The position numbers and the translations under genes were made by a program. 64,000 nt of DNA from CAWJJM01 sp963843275 (GTDB lineage: Bacteria > Acidobacteriota > Thermoanaerobaculia > Multivoradales > JBCCEF01). Where the stretch lies: contig CAWJJM010000012.1 in assembly GCA_963843275.1 (NCBI GenBank), positions 1,550,001 through 1,614,000 on the forward strand, written 5' to 3'. Below the pieces are notes generated by a model. It had not been told where the DNA came from. It did no database searches and saw only the letters and a program-made list of their open reading frames with translations. This document shows positions 9,205 to 18,196 of the stretch, in pieces (within the stretch, counting starts at the first letter, position 1; each line of letters opens with the position of its first letter).

Positions 9205-10004
9205 CGGGCCACCGGGACCGCCGCACCGTCGCGGAGGCCGGAGAGGACGAGGGTGGCGCGCCCCGCCGGCAGGCTGCCCGGCGGCAGCAGCACCGTGAAC
9301 TCGCCGCCCGGTTGGCGCTCGAGCCCGGTCGCCTCCCACGACGGGCGCCCGTCGGCGTCGAGCAGCTCCAGACGGTAGTCGGCGAAACGGCGCGCGTCCT
9401 CGCTGAGCAGGATCAGGGTGACGGGGACGTCGCGGTCCGGCACCCGGGTGACCGCTGCGGACGCCCCCGCCGCGCGCACGGCGTAGTCCTCCGGCAGCGC
9501 CTCCAGAGCGGCGGCGTTGACCCGCGGGCGGGAGAGCTCGGCGACCCGCTTCTCGAGGCGGGCGACGCGCTGCCCCATCGAGACGGCGGCGCCGCCGAGG
9601 AGCACCAGGGCGAGCACGGCGGCGGCCGCCAGCCAGCGGGCCCCGGGCATCCGCCGGCGCCGCTCGGCGGCGCGCCGGGAGCCGGCGACGGCCGCGAACG
9701 ACGGCAGGTCGCGGCTCTCCCGGGCCGCCGCCAGGTCCTCGCGGCAGCGGGGGCAGACCGCGAGGTGTCGGTCGACCGCCTGCCGCTCCTCCGCCGGCAG
9801 TGGATCGCCGAAGGCGAGCGCCACCAGCCGTCCGCTGGCCGGGTGCGCGGTGGCGAACAGCTCGCCCACCCGCGCCGTCTCCTCGGCCTCGCCGCGGCAG
9901 CTCGGGCAGCTCGCCAGGTGGGCCCGCACCTCGGCCGCCGCCACGGCGCCGAGTGACCCGTTCATCAGGAACGGGAGCTGATCGATGGCGTCGGCGCAGT
10001 TCAT
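9177..10004 (-). CDS. Anti-sigma factor with two zinc-finger domains and one TM segment
   Basis: This 275-aa membrane anti-sigma factor has two zf-HC2 modules: H29-x3-C33-x2-C36 and H80-x3-C84-x2-C87. A single membrane helix (~123-141) is followed by a short coiled stretch (VARLEKRVAEL) and an exported sensor domain with an Ig-like pattern (ADYRLELLDADG, LPAGRATLVLSG). The zinc modules bind the ECF sigma factor on the cytoplasmic side. The ATG overlaps the stop of the sigma gene by four bases (ATGA), so partner production is coupled. A doubled zinc module is less usual than one. The 3' end overlaps the DUF2277 gene tail to tail. Confidence 0.9.
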   Translation of the reverse strand: MNCADAIDQLPFLMNGSLGAVAAAEVRAHLASCPSCRGEAEETARVGELFATAHPASGRLVALAFGDPLPAEERQAVDRHLAVCPRCREDLAAARESRDLPSFAAVAGSRRAAERRRRMPGARWLAAAAVLALVLLGGAAVSMGQRVARLEKRVAELSRPRVNAAALEALPEDYAVRAAGASAAVTRVPDRDVPVTLILLSEDARRFADYRLELLDADGRPSWEATGLERQPGGEFTVLLPPGSLPAGRATLVLSGLRDGAAVPVARYDLRVGED

Positions 10005-10600
10005 CCGCTTCCCCCTGCAGACCCGGACGCCTGGGCGGCGCCGGCGTTACCGCCCTCCTCGAGCTCGCGGCGCAGGGCGGCGGCGCGCCGGCGGCAGCGC
10101 AGCAGCCGCACCCGCAGCGCCCCGGGCCGGACGCCGAGCCGGGCGCTCATCTGCTGGTAGCTCAGCCCGTCGAGCAGCAGGCTCCACATCTGGCGGCAGT
10201 GCTCGGGAAGATGCTCGAGGACCCGCGTGAAGCCGGCGTAGCCCTGCCGGGCCGCGGCACGGTCGAAGGGCGACGGCGCGTCCGAGGCCGGCGCCACGCC
10301 CTCGAGCCCGGTCCAGCGCCAGCGGCGCCCGGAGCGGACGCGGTCGAGGCAGCGGTGGGCGGCGGCGCGCCGTACGTAGGTCTCGAGCCGCGCCTCGCCC
10401 CGGAAGCGATCGGCGCGCAGCGCCTCGGTGAGGGCGACCAGCACCTCCTGGACCACGTCGTCGACCTGGTCGCCGAGCCGGCGGCGGAACGGAATGGTCG
10501 CGTACCGGCTCCAGGCGCTGAGCGTCTCGACGGCCGCAGGCTCGCCGTCGAGAAAGGCGGCCGCAAGCACTCGGTCCTCCGACGTCATCCTCACCCCCAT
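10001..10600 (-). CDS. ECF-type RNA polymerase sigma factor
   Basis: A sigma-70 family ECF factor of about 199 aa. Region 2 contains DVVQEVLVALTEALRADRF and the -10 recognition stretch RLETYVRRAAAHRCLDRVR. Region 4 contains LPEHCRQMWSLLLDGLSYQQ with a helix-turn-helix (ARLGVRPGALRVRLLRCRRR). Two in-frame ATGs (10600 and 10588) are possible; the downstream one has GTGAGG directly against it, so I prefer 10600 with limited certainty. It is co-transcribed with its anti-sigma factor and is divergent from the CHAT-TPR gene across 133 bp. That neighbour is a reasonable target gene. Confidence 0.9.
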   Translation of the reverse strand: MGVRMTSEDRVLAAAFLDGEPAAVETLSAWSRYATIPFRRRLGDQVDDVVQEVLVALTEALRADRFRGEARLETYVRRAAAHRCLDRVRSGRRWRWTGLEGVAPASDAPSPFDRAAARQGYAGFTRVLEHLPEHCRQMWSLLLDGLSYQQMSARLGVRPGALRVRLLRCRRRAAALRRELEEGGNAGAAQASGSAGGSG

Positions 10601-10733
10601 GACCCGCCGCCGGCGCTCCGTGCCGGCCCGCGCGGCGAGCACATCCCCCGGGAACATCGCGAGCCTCAGTCTAGCGGAGGACTGCGCTCCCCCGGCGCAC
10701 TGTCGTACCATTGCCGGGCCACACCGAGGAGCC

Positions 10734-13700
10734 ATGCCGTCGATGTCGAACCGCTCCGCGGCGCGCCGGGTCGGACCTGTCGCTGTCGCCTTCGTCCTCT
10801 CCGCCGTCGCCGCCCGCGCTGCGGCGCCGGCGCGGCCCCTCGACGAGGGCGCCACCCTCCGCTTCACCGTCGCCCCCGCCGAAGAGCGCACCTGGCAGCT
10901 CGAGCTGGCAGCGGGCGAGCTGCTCCACGTCGAGGTCGACCAGGTGGCGGCGGACGTGGCCCTCACCCTGCGCGACGCCGCCGGCGCCGACCTGTGGCGC
11001 AGCGACGTCCAGCCCTGGGCGTCCGGCATCGAGGAGGTCTGGGACCTGACCGACGCCGCGCGGCGGCGGACGATCGCGGTGCAGGGGGTCGGGAGCCGCC
11101 CCGGCGAAGTGGTGCTCGAGGTGAAGGCGCGGCACTCCGCCTCGGCGGCGGACCGGCGGCGCTTCGCCGCCGAGGAGGCGCTGCGCAGCTCCTACTCCCT
11201 CGACTCCGCCACCGACGTCGAAGCGTCGCTGGCCGCGGCGCAGCGCGCCGCCGGGCTGTTCGCCGAGCTGGGCGTCACCGCCAAGCAGGGCGTCGCCCTG
11301 CGGCGCTCCTCCCAGCTCGTCAGCCTCCTCGGGCGTCCCGGCGAAGGCCTCGGGTGGCTGGACCGGGCGATCGCCCTGGCGCAGGCGGCGAACGACCACG
11401 ACGCCGAGGCCGCGGCGCGGATCGACCGCTCCGTCGCCCTCTTCTACCGGGGCGACCGGGCGGCGGCCCTCGAGGAGAGCCGGCGGGCGCTCGCCGCGGC
11501 GCAGGCGGCGGGATCTCCCACCCGCACCGCCAAGGCGGAGACCAACCTCGCCCTCTTCCTCCAGCACGCCGGCGACTACGCGGAGGCCTCCCGTCACCAG
11601 CAGGACGCCCTGCGCCGCTACCGCGAGCTCGACGCCGGCCAGCCCGCGGTCTACGCCGAGGTCAACCTGGCCGGGCTCGAGCTGCAGCGCGGCGACGCCC
11701 AGCGCGCGCTCGACCTCTACCTCGCGGCGCGGGATCGCCTCGAAGCGATGGGCGACCGCCGGGCGCTGGCGGTGGTGGTCGACGACATCGGAGCCGTCCA
11801 GGGGCAGCTCGGCGACGTCGAGGGCGCCCTGGTGGCCCACCGCCAGGCGCTGACCCTGCGCCGCGAGCTGGGCGACGCCCGCGGCATCACGCAGTCGCTG
11901 CTCAACGTCGGCGCCTCGGTCGACGAGCTGGGGCGGCACGCCGAGGCGGCCGAGGTGCTCGCCGAGGCCGCCGGGGAGGCCGAGGCGGCGGGCGACCGCA
12001 GCCTCGCCGCCACCGCGCGGCGCTACCGGGCGAGCGCCCTGCTGGCCGCCGGCGACCCCGCGGGCGCCCGCGAGCAGGTGGCACCGGCCGTCCGGGCCCA
12101 CCACGAGCTGGGGAGCCTCCCGGAGGAGGCGGCCGACCGGCTGGTGCTGGCGCGGGCCCTCGAGGCGCAGGGCGACCGCGACGCTGCCGCCGCCGCGTAC
12201 CGGAGGGCCGCCGAGGAGGCGGAGCGTCTCGACGTCGTGCGCGTGGCGGCGGAGGCGCGCTACCGTCAGGCGCGCCTGCTCGCCGACGCCGGCGAGGCGA
12301 CCGCGGCTCGGGAGGCGCTGGACCGGGCCCTCACCCACGCCGAGTCGATCCGCTCGCGCGCCCCCTCCGACCGCCTGCGGACGACCTACTTCGCGTCGGT
12401 GCGGGACCTCTACGACCTCGCTCTCGAGCTGACCCTCGGCGCCGACGCCGCCGCGGCGCCGCCGGCAGCGCTCGCCGCGGGGTTCGCGCTCGCCGAGCGG
12501 GCCAGGGCGCGGGCGCTGCAGGACTTCCTGCTCGCCGCGCCGGCCGCCGCCCGCGGCGGGCTCGACGCCGACCTGGTGCGGCGCCAGGACGAGGTCCGGC
12601 GCCGGCTCGAGGACCTCTCGGGCGAGCTGCTGGCGGCCGAGGCCGGGGCGGGCGGCGGCGCCGTGGACGCGAGCCCCGCGGCGGCCGACGGGGAGGTGGC
12701 GGAGATCCGCGGCCGGATCCTGCAGGCCCAGCTCGAGGAGCAGAGCCTCGACCGGCGGCTGCAGCGCGACGAACCGGTGCGCGGCTCCTTCCTCACCGCC
12801 GCCCCCGCCGACCTCGCGCAGGTCCGCGCCGCGCTGGGCGACCGGGTGCTGCTCGAGCTCCACGTCCTGCCGCAGCGGAGCTGGGCCTTCGTCCTCACCG
12901 CCGACGACCTGCGCGCGGTCGACCTGCCGGGCGGCGACGTCCTCGCCGGACCGGTGGCGGAGCTGCGCGCCCAGCTCGCCCGCCCCGGGCGGCGCACGGC
13001 CCGCTTCGTCGCCGCGGCACGCGCCCTGTGGAACGACCTGCTCGCTCCCGTCGCGGCGCTGCTGCCGCCGGGCCGCGATCTCCTGGTGAGCCCGGACGGC
13101 GTCCTGCACGACCTGCCGTTCGGGGCCCTGCTCACCGCTCCGGTGGCCCCGAACACGCCGTGGGCGCGGATGCCCTTCCTCGCCCGCGAGCGCACCCTCT
13201 CCTACACCCCCTCGGCCGCGGTGCTGCGGACCTTGCGGGCGGCGGGCGGCGCCGCCGCCGGGGACGGCACGGTGGTGGCCTTCGCCGATCCGCCGCTCCC
13301 CGCGGACACGGCCCGGGGCACCGATGCCCGGGCGCTCGGCGCGGCGGTGCGCGCCCTGGGCGGCGGGCTGTCGCCGCTGCCCTACAGCCGCGAGGAGGCC
13401 GCCGCGGTGGCGGCCGTCTTCGGACCGCGCCGCAGCCGGGTGCTGGTCGGTCCGGACGCCGCGGAGAGTCGCCTCAGCGAGCCGGCCGTGCGCCACGCCG
13501 GAGTGCTCCACTTCGCCACCCACGGCTACCTCGACCCGGTGCTGCCCAGCCAGTCCGGCCTGCTGCTGGCCGCCGGCGGCGGCAGCGACGGCTTCCTCCA
13601 CGTCGGCGAGATCCTGCGCCTCGACCTCGACGCCCGCCTGGTCGTGCTGTCGGCCTGCCGCACGGCGGCCGGCGAACGGCGCCGCGGCGAGGGCGCGCTG

Positions 13701-13931
13701 TCCATCGCCCGCGCCTTCTTCTTCGCCGGCGCCCGCTCCCTGGTGGCCAGCCTGTGGCAGGTCTCCGACCGCTCGAGTGCCCGCCTGATGACCACCTTCT
13801 ACCGCCGCCTCGAGGCGGGCGCCGGCCCGGCCCGCGCCCTGCACGACGCGCAGCTCGCCCTCCTCGCCGACCCGGCCACCGCCTCCCCGTACTACTGGGC
13901 CGCCTTCCGGCTCCTCGGCGACCCCGGCTGA
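10734..13931 (+). CDS. CHAT-domain (caspase-like) protein with TPR repeats, secreted
   Basis: About 1,065 aa. A signal peptide or membrane anchor (~residues 10-30) is followed by a beta-rich domain (~40-125, pre-peptidase-like) and a long array of TPRs (~150-540). The C-terminal CHAT protease domain (~790-1065) has the catalytic His in LHFATHGYLD and the catalytic Cys in VVLSACRTAAGERRRGEGAL, followed by the family end motif SPYYWAAFRLLGDPG. CHAT proteases act as separase/caspase relatives, some in regulated cell death. The start is uncertain: the first ATG lies only two bases after GAGGAG and a second ATG nine bases on is spaced eleven. It is divergent from an ECF sigma/anti-sigma pair that may control it. 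Confidence 0.9.
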   Translation: MPSMSNRSAARRVGPVAVAFVLSAVAARAAAPARPLDEGATLRFTVAPAEERTWQLELAAGELLHVEVDQVAADVALTLRDAAGADLWRSDVQPWASGIEEVWDLTDAARRRTIAVQGVGSRPGEVVLEVKARHSASAADRRRFAAEEALRSSYSLDSATDVEASLAAAQRAAGLFAELGVTAKQGVALRRSSQLVSLLGRPGEGLGWLDRAIALAQAANDHDAEAAARIDRSVALFYRGDRAAALEESRRALAAAQAAGSPTRTAKAETNLALFLQHAGDYAEASRHQQDALRRYRELDAGQPAVYAEVNLAGLELQRGDAQRALDLYLAARDRLEAMGDRRALAVVVDDIGAVQGQLGDVEGALVAHRQALTLRRELGDARGITQSLLNVGASVDELGRHAEAAEVLAEAAGEAEAAGDRSLAATARRYRASALLAAGDPAGAREQVAPAVRAHHELGSLPEEAADRLVLARALEAQGDRDAAAAAYRRAAEEAERLDVVRVAAEARYRQARLLADAGEATAAREALDRALTHAESIRSRAPSDRLRTTYFASVRDLYDLALELTLGADAAAAPPAALAAGFALAERARARALQDFLLAAPAAARGGLDADLVRRQDEVRRRLEDLSGELLAAEAGAGGGAVDASPAAADGEVAEIRGRILQAQLEEQSLDRRLQRDEPVRGSFLTAAPADLAQVRAALGDRVLLELHVLPQRSWAFVLTADDLRAVDLPGGDVLAGPVAELRAQLARPGRRTARFVAAARALWNDLLAPVAALLPPGRDLLVSPDGVLHDLPFGALLTAPVAPNTPWARMPFLARERTLSYTPSAAVLRTLRAAGGAAAGDGTVVAFADPPLPADTARGTDARALGAAVRALGGGLSPLPYSREEAAAVAAVFGPRRSRVLVGPDAAESRLSEPAVRHAGVLHFATHGYLDPVLPSQSGLLLAAGGGSDGFLHVGEILRLDLDARLVVLSACRTAAGERRRGEGALSIARAFFFAGARSLVASLWQVSDRSSARLMTTFYRRLEAGAGPARALHDAQLALLADPATASPYYWAAFRLLGDPG

Positions 13932-14066
13932 GCGGCGGGCGGTGCGGCCGGCGGGGTGGCCGCGTTCTCGAGCTCCTCGACCTGCGACTGGAGGTCTTCG
14001 AGGCCGTCGGTCAGGGCCTGCGTCGTCGCGGCCCTGATCGCCGCCAACAGCCGACCTCCCGCGACT

Positions 14067-15677
14067 TCAGCCCGGCGGTCGGAGGGCCGGATCGAGCGGG
14101 GAGGGCGGCACGCTCGCCTTCCAGAAGGAGGCGAGGATCCTCTCGGCGTCGGCCGCGGCGGCCGGGTCGCCGGCGGCGCGGGCGGCCGCGGCGAGTCCGA
14201 CCAGCGAGCGGGTACGGCGCGGGGCGAGCAGCAGGGCGTGGTCGAACTCGGTGCGGGCCTCGGCGGGCCGGCCGAGGAGCAGCAGCATCTCGCCGCGCAG
14301 CTCGTGGGTGGGCTTGACGACGTCCGGCGGTCCGTACTCGAGCGGGCGGGCGTCCTCGGCGGCCGTGGCCTCGGACACCAGGGCGACGGCCTCCGCCGAT
14401 CTGCCCTGCCGCCACAGGATCATCGACCGGAGCTCGAGATCGAGGATGCGGGCCACCTCGATGTCGCGCGCGGCCACCACGTCGTCGTGGTCGTAGAGCT
14501 CGCTCTCCGGCGTGGGGCGGGCGCCCTCGACCAGCGAGCGGACCTCGGCCTCGAGCTGGCGCGCCGCCTCCAGATCGCCGTCCCGCAACGCCTCGAGCGA
14601 GCGGCCGAAGCGGTCGGCCACGACGGTCGGAAGCGCCGGCGCGCCGCCGTAGACCGGCGCCGCGTCGAGGCTCCCCGCGGGGTGGTTCACCAGCCAGTGC
14701 GTCCGCATCTCGGCGGCGTGCCAGAGGTTGCCTTCGTTCGGCGCCGCGAGCGCATCGGCCTGAGCGGTGGCGAGCTTCTCCCGCGCCTCGTCGGCCCGCC
14801 CCTCCTGGAGCAGCGCGTACTCCAGCCAGTAGAGCGCGTGGTGGCTGCGGCCGGAGAGTGGCAGGCCTTTGCGGACCAGGCGCTTCTCGGAGACGTCGAC
14901 GGCGATCTCGTTGGCGCGGACGACCGGGTCCCACTCGCCGAGCGCGGTGTAGATGTGGGAGATCATGTGCTGGGCGTGGGACGCGGCGGGGGCGATGCCG
15001 GCGTAGACGCGGGCGGCGCGCAGCCCGAGCGGCGCGTGGATCGGGTCGTCGTAGCTGTGGATCAGGTAGTGCGCGGCGCCCGGGTGGAGCGGGTTCCTGG
15101 CGAAGACCTCCTCGGCCACCGAGGCGGCCCGCATGTAGGTGCGGAAGTCGCGGTCGGGGACCGAGCCGAGGATCGCGACCGCGTCGAAGGCCGCCACCTC
15201 CAGGTCGTCCGGGTACTTCGCCCGCAGCCGGTCCATGAACTTCATGTAGGCGACGTCGCGCTCGCCCTTCGGACCCTCGCCGTAGAGCACCTCGACCGCG
15301 CGCAGGAAGTCCTTCTCCCGCTCGGTGGGCGCCTTCGCCAAGCGCCCCTCGGGCGTGGGCGCCAGCCGGGCCAGCGCGGCGAGGGCCGCCGTGCGGTCCT
15401 GCTGCGCCCACAGCGGATGGTTGTAGGTCATCGCCTCGCCCCAGTAGGCGAGGGCGAAACCGGGGTCGATCCCCTCGGCGTCGCGGAAGGCCTCGGCGGC
15501 GTCCTCGAACTCGAAGCTGTGCAGCAGCAGCACGCCGTGCAGGAACGCCTCCTGCGCCGCCGGCGCGCCGGAGTTCGGGAAGTCGACGCGGCCGAGATCG
15601 GCGGGACCGGCGGCGAACGACGGGAGGGCGACGGCCAGGACGGCCACCGCCGCGAAGCGGGCGCGGTACACGAGCAT
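14067..15677 (-). CDS. Secreted TPR protein
   Basis: This 536-aa protein has a signal peptide (MLVYRARFAAVAVLAVALPS) followed by repeated helical pairs of TPR type. One is FEDAAEAFRDAEGIDPGFALAYWGEAMTYN, written here in separate parts: FEDAAEAFRDAE, then GFALAYWGEAMTYNHPLW. The histidine-rich HAQHMISHIYTALGEWDPVV and GRSHHALYWLEYALLQ segments are typical of a bacterial and fungal TPR family of unknown role. The start at 15677 follows GAGGAGG six bases upstream and was chosen over an upstream in-frame start. It probably works as a scaffold in the periplasm. No operon partner is obvious, and the gap to the CHAT gene is convergent. Confidence 0.85.
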   Translation of the reverse strand: MLVYRARFAAVAVLAVALPSFAAGPADLGRVDFPNSGAPAAQEAFLHGVLLLHSFEFEDAAEAFRDAEGIDPGFALAYWGEAMTYNHPLWAQQDRTAALAALARLAPTPEGRLAKAPTEREKDFLRAVEVLYGEGPKGERDVAYMKFMDRLRAKYPDDLEVAAFDAVAILGSVPDRDFRTYMRAASVAEEVFARNPLHPGAAHYLIHSYDDPIHAPLGLRAARVYAGIAPAASHAQHMISHIYTALGEWDPVVRANEIAVDVSEKRLVRKGLPLSGRSHHALYWLEYALLQEGRADEAREKLATAQADALAAPNEGNLWHAAEMRTHWLVNHPAGSLDAAPVYGGAPALPTVVADRFGRSLEALRDGDLEAARQLEAEVRSLVEGARPTPESELYDHDDVVAARDIEVARILDLELRSMILWRQGRSAEAVALVSEATAAEDARPLEYGPPDVVKPTHELRGEMLLLLGRPAEARTEFDHALLLAPRRTRSLVGLAAAARAAGDPAAAADAERILASFWKASVPPSPLDPALRPPG

Positions 15678-15776
15678 GGGGAACCTCCTCGGAAAGGACG
15701 ATCCTAGCTCCATCGAGCATCCCGCCGCGCGGCGGCCGTGGGCGGTCGACGCGCCGGCGGCCGCCGCGGCGCGCGG

Positions 15777-16229
15777 TCAGCCCCCCGCCGGGCCCACCGT
15801 GTCCGGCTCCTCCGGACGCGTCGCCGCCCAGGCGCGGAGCACCTCGGCCACGCTCCAGGCCTGAGCGATGCAGCCGCGGGGGGTGAAAGGCGCCTCGGCG
15901 TCGAAGATCTCGCTCAGGGTGCCCAGACCGGCCTCGCCGAGAGCGCCCCCGAACCCCTCGATCCAGGCGTGAGCGGCGGCGCGCTCGCCGGGCCGCACCC
16001 GCAGCCAGGCGTCGACGTACGGCCCGGCCAGCCAGGCCCACACCGTGCCCTGGTGGTAGGCCGCGTCGCGGGAGCGGAGGTCTCCGGAGTACCGCGGCCG
16101 GAAATCGGGATGGCCCGGGTCGAGCGATCGCAGGCCGACCGGGGTGGCCAGCCGTGCCCGGACGGTGTCGAAGACGGCCTGCCAGCGCGAGCGGTCGAGC
16201 ACCGGGTGGTCGAGCGACAGGGCGAGGAT
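15777..16229 (-). pseudogene. C-terminal remnant of glycogen debranching enzyme (amylo-alpha-1,6-glucosidase)
   Basis: About 150 codons encode the very end of a GH-type glycogen debranching enzyme. The stretch LALSLDHPVLDR is followed by VGLRSLDPGHPDFRPRYSGD, YHQGTVWAWLAGPYVDA and a final CIAQAWSVAEVLRAW. All of these are conserved in the (alpha/alpha)6 barrel of the family, which is normally about 650-700 aa. Immediately upstream in frame is a TAG (16232-16230), and nothing further upstream resembles the enzyme, so more than three quarters of the gene is missing. A GTG at 16202 could start a 141-aa product, but it would lack most of the barrel. I read this as a deletion remnant; a misassembly joining two loci is the alternative. 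Confidence 0.8.
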
Positions 16230-16408
16230 CTACGCCTGGCGCTGGTTCCGGGTCGGCGCGGCCGACAACACCCTCCGACGACACTCCCACGGCCTGCCGC
16301 ACAAGGGGTGACGGCGTCCGAGGCACCCCTCGGCAGCGGACCCTCCCGGCCGCAGGGTCCGCCGGCCCGCCAGTCATCCGTCCGGGCGACTCCCGCCGAG
16401 AGAGCCCC

Positions 16409-17053
16409 TCAGGCGTAGAGGTCCCACAGGTGCAACGCCAGCAGGTGCGCCGGGTAGAAGGCGTAGAAGAGGTGGGTGGGGAGCCGCGGCAGGCGCGGCC
16501 GGAGGGTGACGCTGGCGGCGAGGACCAGCGAGCTGCCGAGGGCGAAGAGGTCGATCGGGACGAGCGGCGGGACGGCGGGGACGGCGTTGGCGGCGAGGCC
16601 CGCCGGTCCCGTGGCCCACAGGGCGCCGCGCTCGCTGCGCCGGGCGAGGACGGCGACGAGCGGGACGATGGCGACGCCGATCGGGCCGTACTCGACGCAG
16701 AGGCTCAGCCCCGCCACGAGGACGAGCCCGGCCGCCGCGGCCGGGCGGCCGCGCCCCTCCGCGAACCGGGCCAGAAGGACGGTCGCCGCGACCCCGGCGA
16801 GCAACGTGAAGAGGATGTTGCCCTCGTGCCAGGGGCGGCCGGCGACGACGACCACCACGGGTTGGCTGACGATCGCCCAGGGGAGCAGCCGGCGGGCGTA
16901 GCGGCCGGCGCGCTCGGGGCGCAGCCCGAGACGGATGCCCACGAGGGCGGCGAACAACGGGAAGGAGAGCCGGCCGACGGCGTGCGTCGGCGTGAAGAGC
17001 TCCGGCGCCACCACTTTCCCCCAGTGGTCGATCGCCATCGTCACGATCGCCAC
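16409..17053 (-). CDS. TraX-family membrane protein
   Basis: A polytopic inner-membrane protein with the TraX signature: AIVTMAIDHWGKVV at the N-terminus, then VGRLSFPLFAALVG and LPWAIVSQPVV. About six to seven hydrophobic segments follow, ending in FYAFYPAHLLALHLWDL. TraX of F plasmid acetylates pilin; chromosomal members are probably acyltransferases of unknown substrate. The only standard start in frame is GTG 17053, which falls inside the conserved block because the preceding residues AELELAKW also fit the family. A non-standard CTG at 17116 overlapping the previous stop (CTGA) would give the missing residues. It lies downstream of a secreted protein and a prepilin-like gene. Confidence 0.8.
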   Translation of the reverse strand: MAIVTMAIDHWGKVVAPELFTPTHAVGRLSFPLFAALVGIRLGLRPERAGRYARRLLPWAIVSQPVVVVVAGRPWHEGNILFTLLAGVAATVLLARFAEGRGRPAAAAGLVLVAGLSLCVEYGPIGVAIVPLVAVLARRSERGALWATGPAGLAANAVPAVPPLVPIDLFALGSSLVLAASVTLRPRLPRLPTHLFYAFYPAHLLALHLWDLYA

Positions 17054-17112
17054 CCACTTGGCCAGCTCGAGCTCGGCGCCGCCGCGCGATCCGCCCTCGC
17101 GGCGCCGCTCGC

Positions 17113-17664
17113 TCAGCCCGGCGCCCTGACGTCGGGCGGCGGCCGGTAGCGCACGACCTGCGTCTCCCGCGTCTCCCCGGTCGTCAGGTCGTAGACGTGG
17201 ACCAGCAGGTCCAGGCCGCAGTGCTCGCCCACCGGGCGCGAGCGGCGGTCGTCCGCGACGACGCGCACGGCGAAGGTCCCGGTCAGCGGGCCGCCCGCCG
17301 GCGCGCCCGCCGTCCCCACCTGGACCAGCTCGCCGTCGGACACCCGCACCGGCGTGCGCTCGGGCTGGCCGAGCCCCAGGACGCGGACGTCGAACGCCGC
17401 CGTGGGATCGGCGCGCAGCTCCTCGGCGAGCGACAGCTCGATCCAGCCGACGAAGGTGCAGCGGACGGCGTCCTCACCGCCCGGGGTCTCGTCGACCGTG
17501 CGCAGCGACAGCAGCAGACCCTCGCCGCCGCCGAGCTGTCCGAGCGTGCCGACGTTGACGTGCGGCTTCACCCGCACGAACTTCTCCTTCGACGCCTCCG
17601 CCGTGCCGGCGACCAGCAGGCACCCGACGGCGCAGGCGACGAGGACGGAGCTCCAACGGTTCAT
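17113..17664 (-). CDS. Secreted protein of unknown function
   Basis: This 183-aa protein has a signal peptide (MNRWSSVLVACAVGCLLVAG...EA) and a beta-rich mature part with two cysteines in VRCTFVGWIEL and GEHCGLDLLV that could pair. I do not recognise the family. GGAAAGGAGG lies directly upstream of the ATG. It sits 31 bp after the prepilin-like gene and just before TraX in the same direction, so it may be exported or assembled with the pilin-like protein, which is inference only. Confidence 0.75.
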   Translation of the reverse strand: MNRWSSVLVACAVGCLLVAGTAEASKEKFVRVKPHVNVGTLGQLGGGEGLLLSLRTVDETPGGEDAVRCTFVGWIELSLAEELRADPTAAFDVRVLGLGQPERTPVRVSDGELVQVGTAGAPAGGPLTGTFAVRVVADDRRSRPVGEHCGLDLLVHVYDLTTGETRETQVVRYRPPPDVRAPG

Positions 17665-17695
17665 GACGCCTCCTTTCCTTTCCGGACCGCTTCCA

Positions 17696-18196
17696 TCAGA
17701 CGGGTCGGGGCGGGGGCCCGACGAGCAGGCTGTCGACCAGGCGGGCCTCGCGCTCGAGCTCCACGGCCAACGTCTCGAGCGGCTTGCGCAGCCCGCGGGC
17801 GAGCTTCTTGTCCTCGCGCCCCAGCCGCGGGTAGAGGGCGCGGATCTTCTCCAGGCTGTCGACCACCCACCGGCGGTTCTCCCGCAGCGCCTCGCGGTAC
17901 CGCTTCAGCGCGTCCGGGTCGATCGTGCCGTTGGTCGCCTGGGCGGTGGCGAAGTCGGTGTACATCGGCCGCAGCGTCGCCTCGGCCTCGTCGGCGCACT
18001 CCTCCACGTCGCGGCCGATCTCCACGAGCTGGCCGTTCAGCGCGTCGGCGACGATGATCTTCGCCGCCTCCCGTGCCGCCTGCACCGCGGGCAGCAGCAG
18101 CGCGATCAGCACGCCGATGATGGCGATCACCACCAGCAGCTCGATGAGCGTGAAGCCGGCGACGCGGCGGCGGACACGTGTGACACCAGGTCCCAC
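17696..18196 (-). CDS. Type II/IV pseudopilin-like protein
   Basis: A 166-aa protein with a textbook class III prepilin leader: basic residues (TRVRRRVAG) cut before FTLIELLVVIAIIGVLIALL, then LPAVQAAREAA. That N-terminus is the one seen in DUF1559-type pseudopilins of Planctomycetes. The body here, however, is a plain charged helical domain (e.g. RYREALRENRRWVVDSLEKI) without the H-X9-DG motif. The GTG at 18196 was chosen because AAAGGAGG lies five bases upstream and it places the cleavage site at the usual distance. No pilin assembly genes are in the window, so the prepilin peptidase and secretion machinery must be elsewhere. Confidence 0.85.
   Translation of the reverse strand: MGPGVTRVRRRVAGFTLIELLVVIAIIGVLIALLLPAVQAAREAAKIIVADALNGQLVEIGRDVEECADEAEATLRPMYTDFATAQATNGTIDPDALKRYREALRENRRWVVDSLEKIRALYPRLGREDKKLARGLRKPLETLAVELEREARLVDSLLVGPPPRPV

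Noticed and set aside
9800..14317. Very long open frame on the plus strand, Arg/Gly/Pro-rich
   Set aside because: It is a shadow in a different frame of the anti-sigma, sigma and CHAT genes. The translation is low-complexity and lacks domains, as is common at ~70% G+C.
14011..16377. Long minus-strand frame over the TPR gene
   Set aside because: Same strand but wrong frame. The TPR protein in the other frame has a signal peptide, ribosome binding site and repeats.
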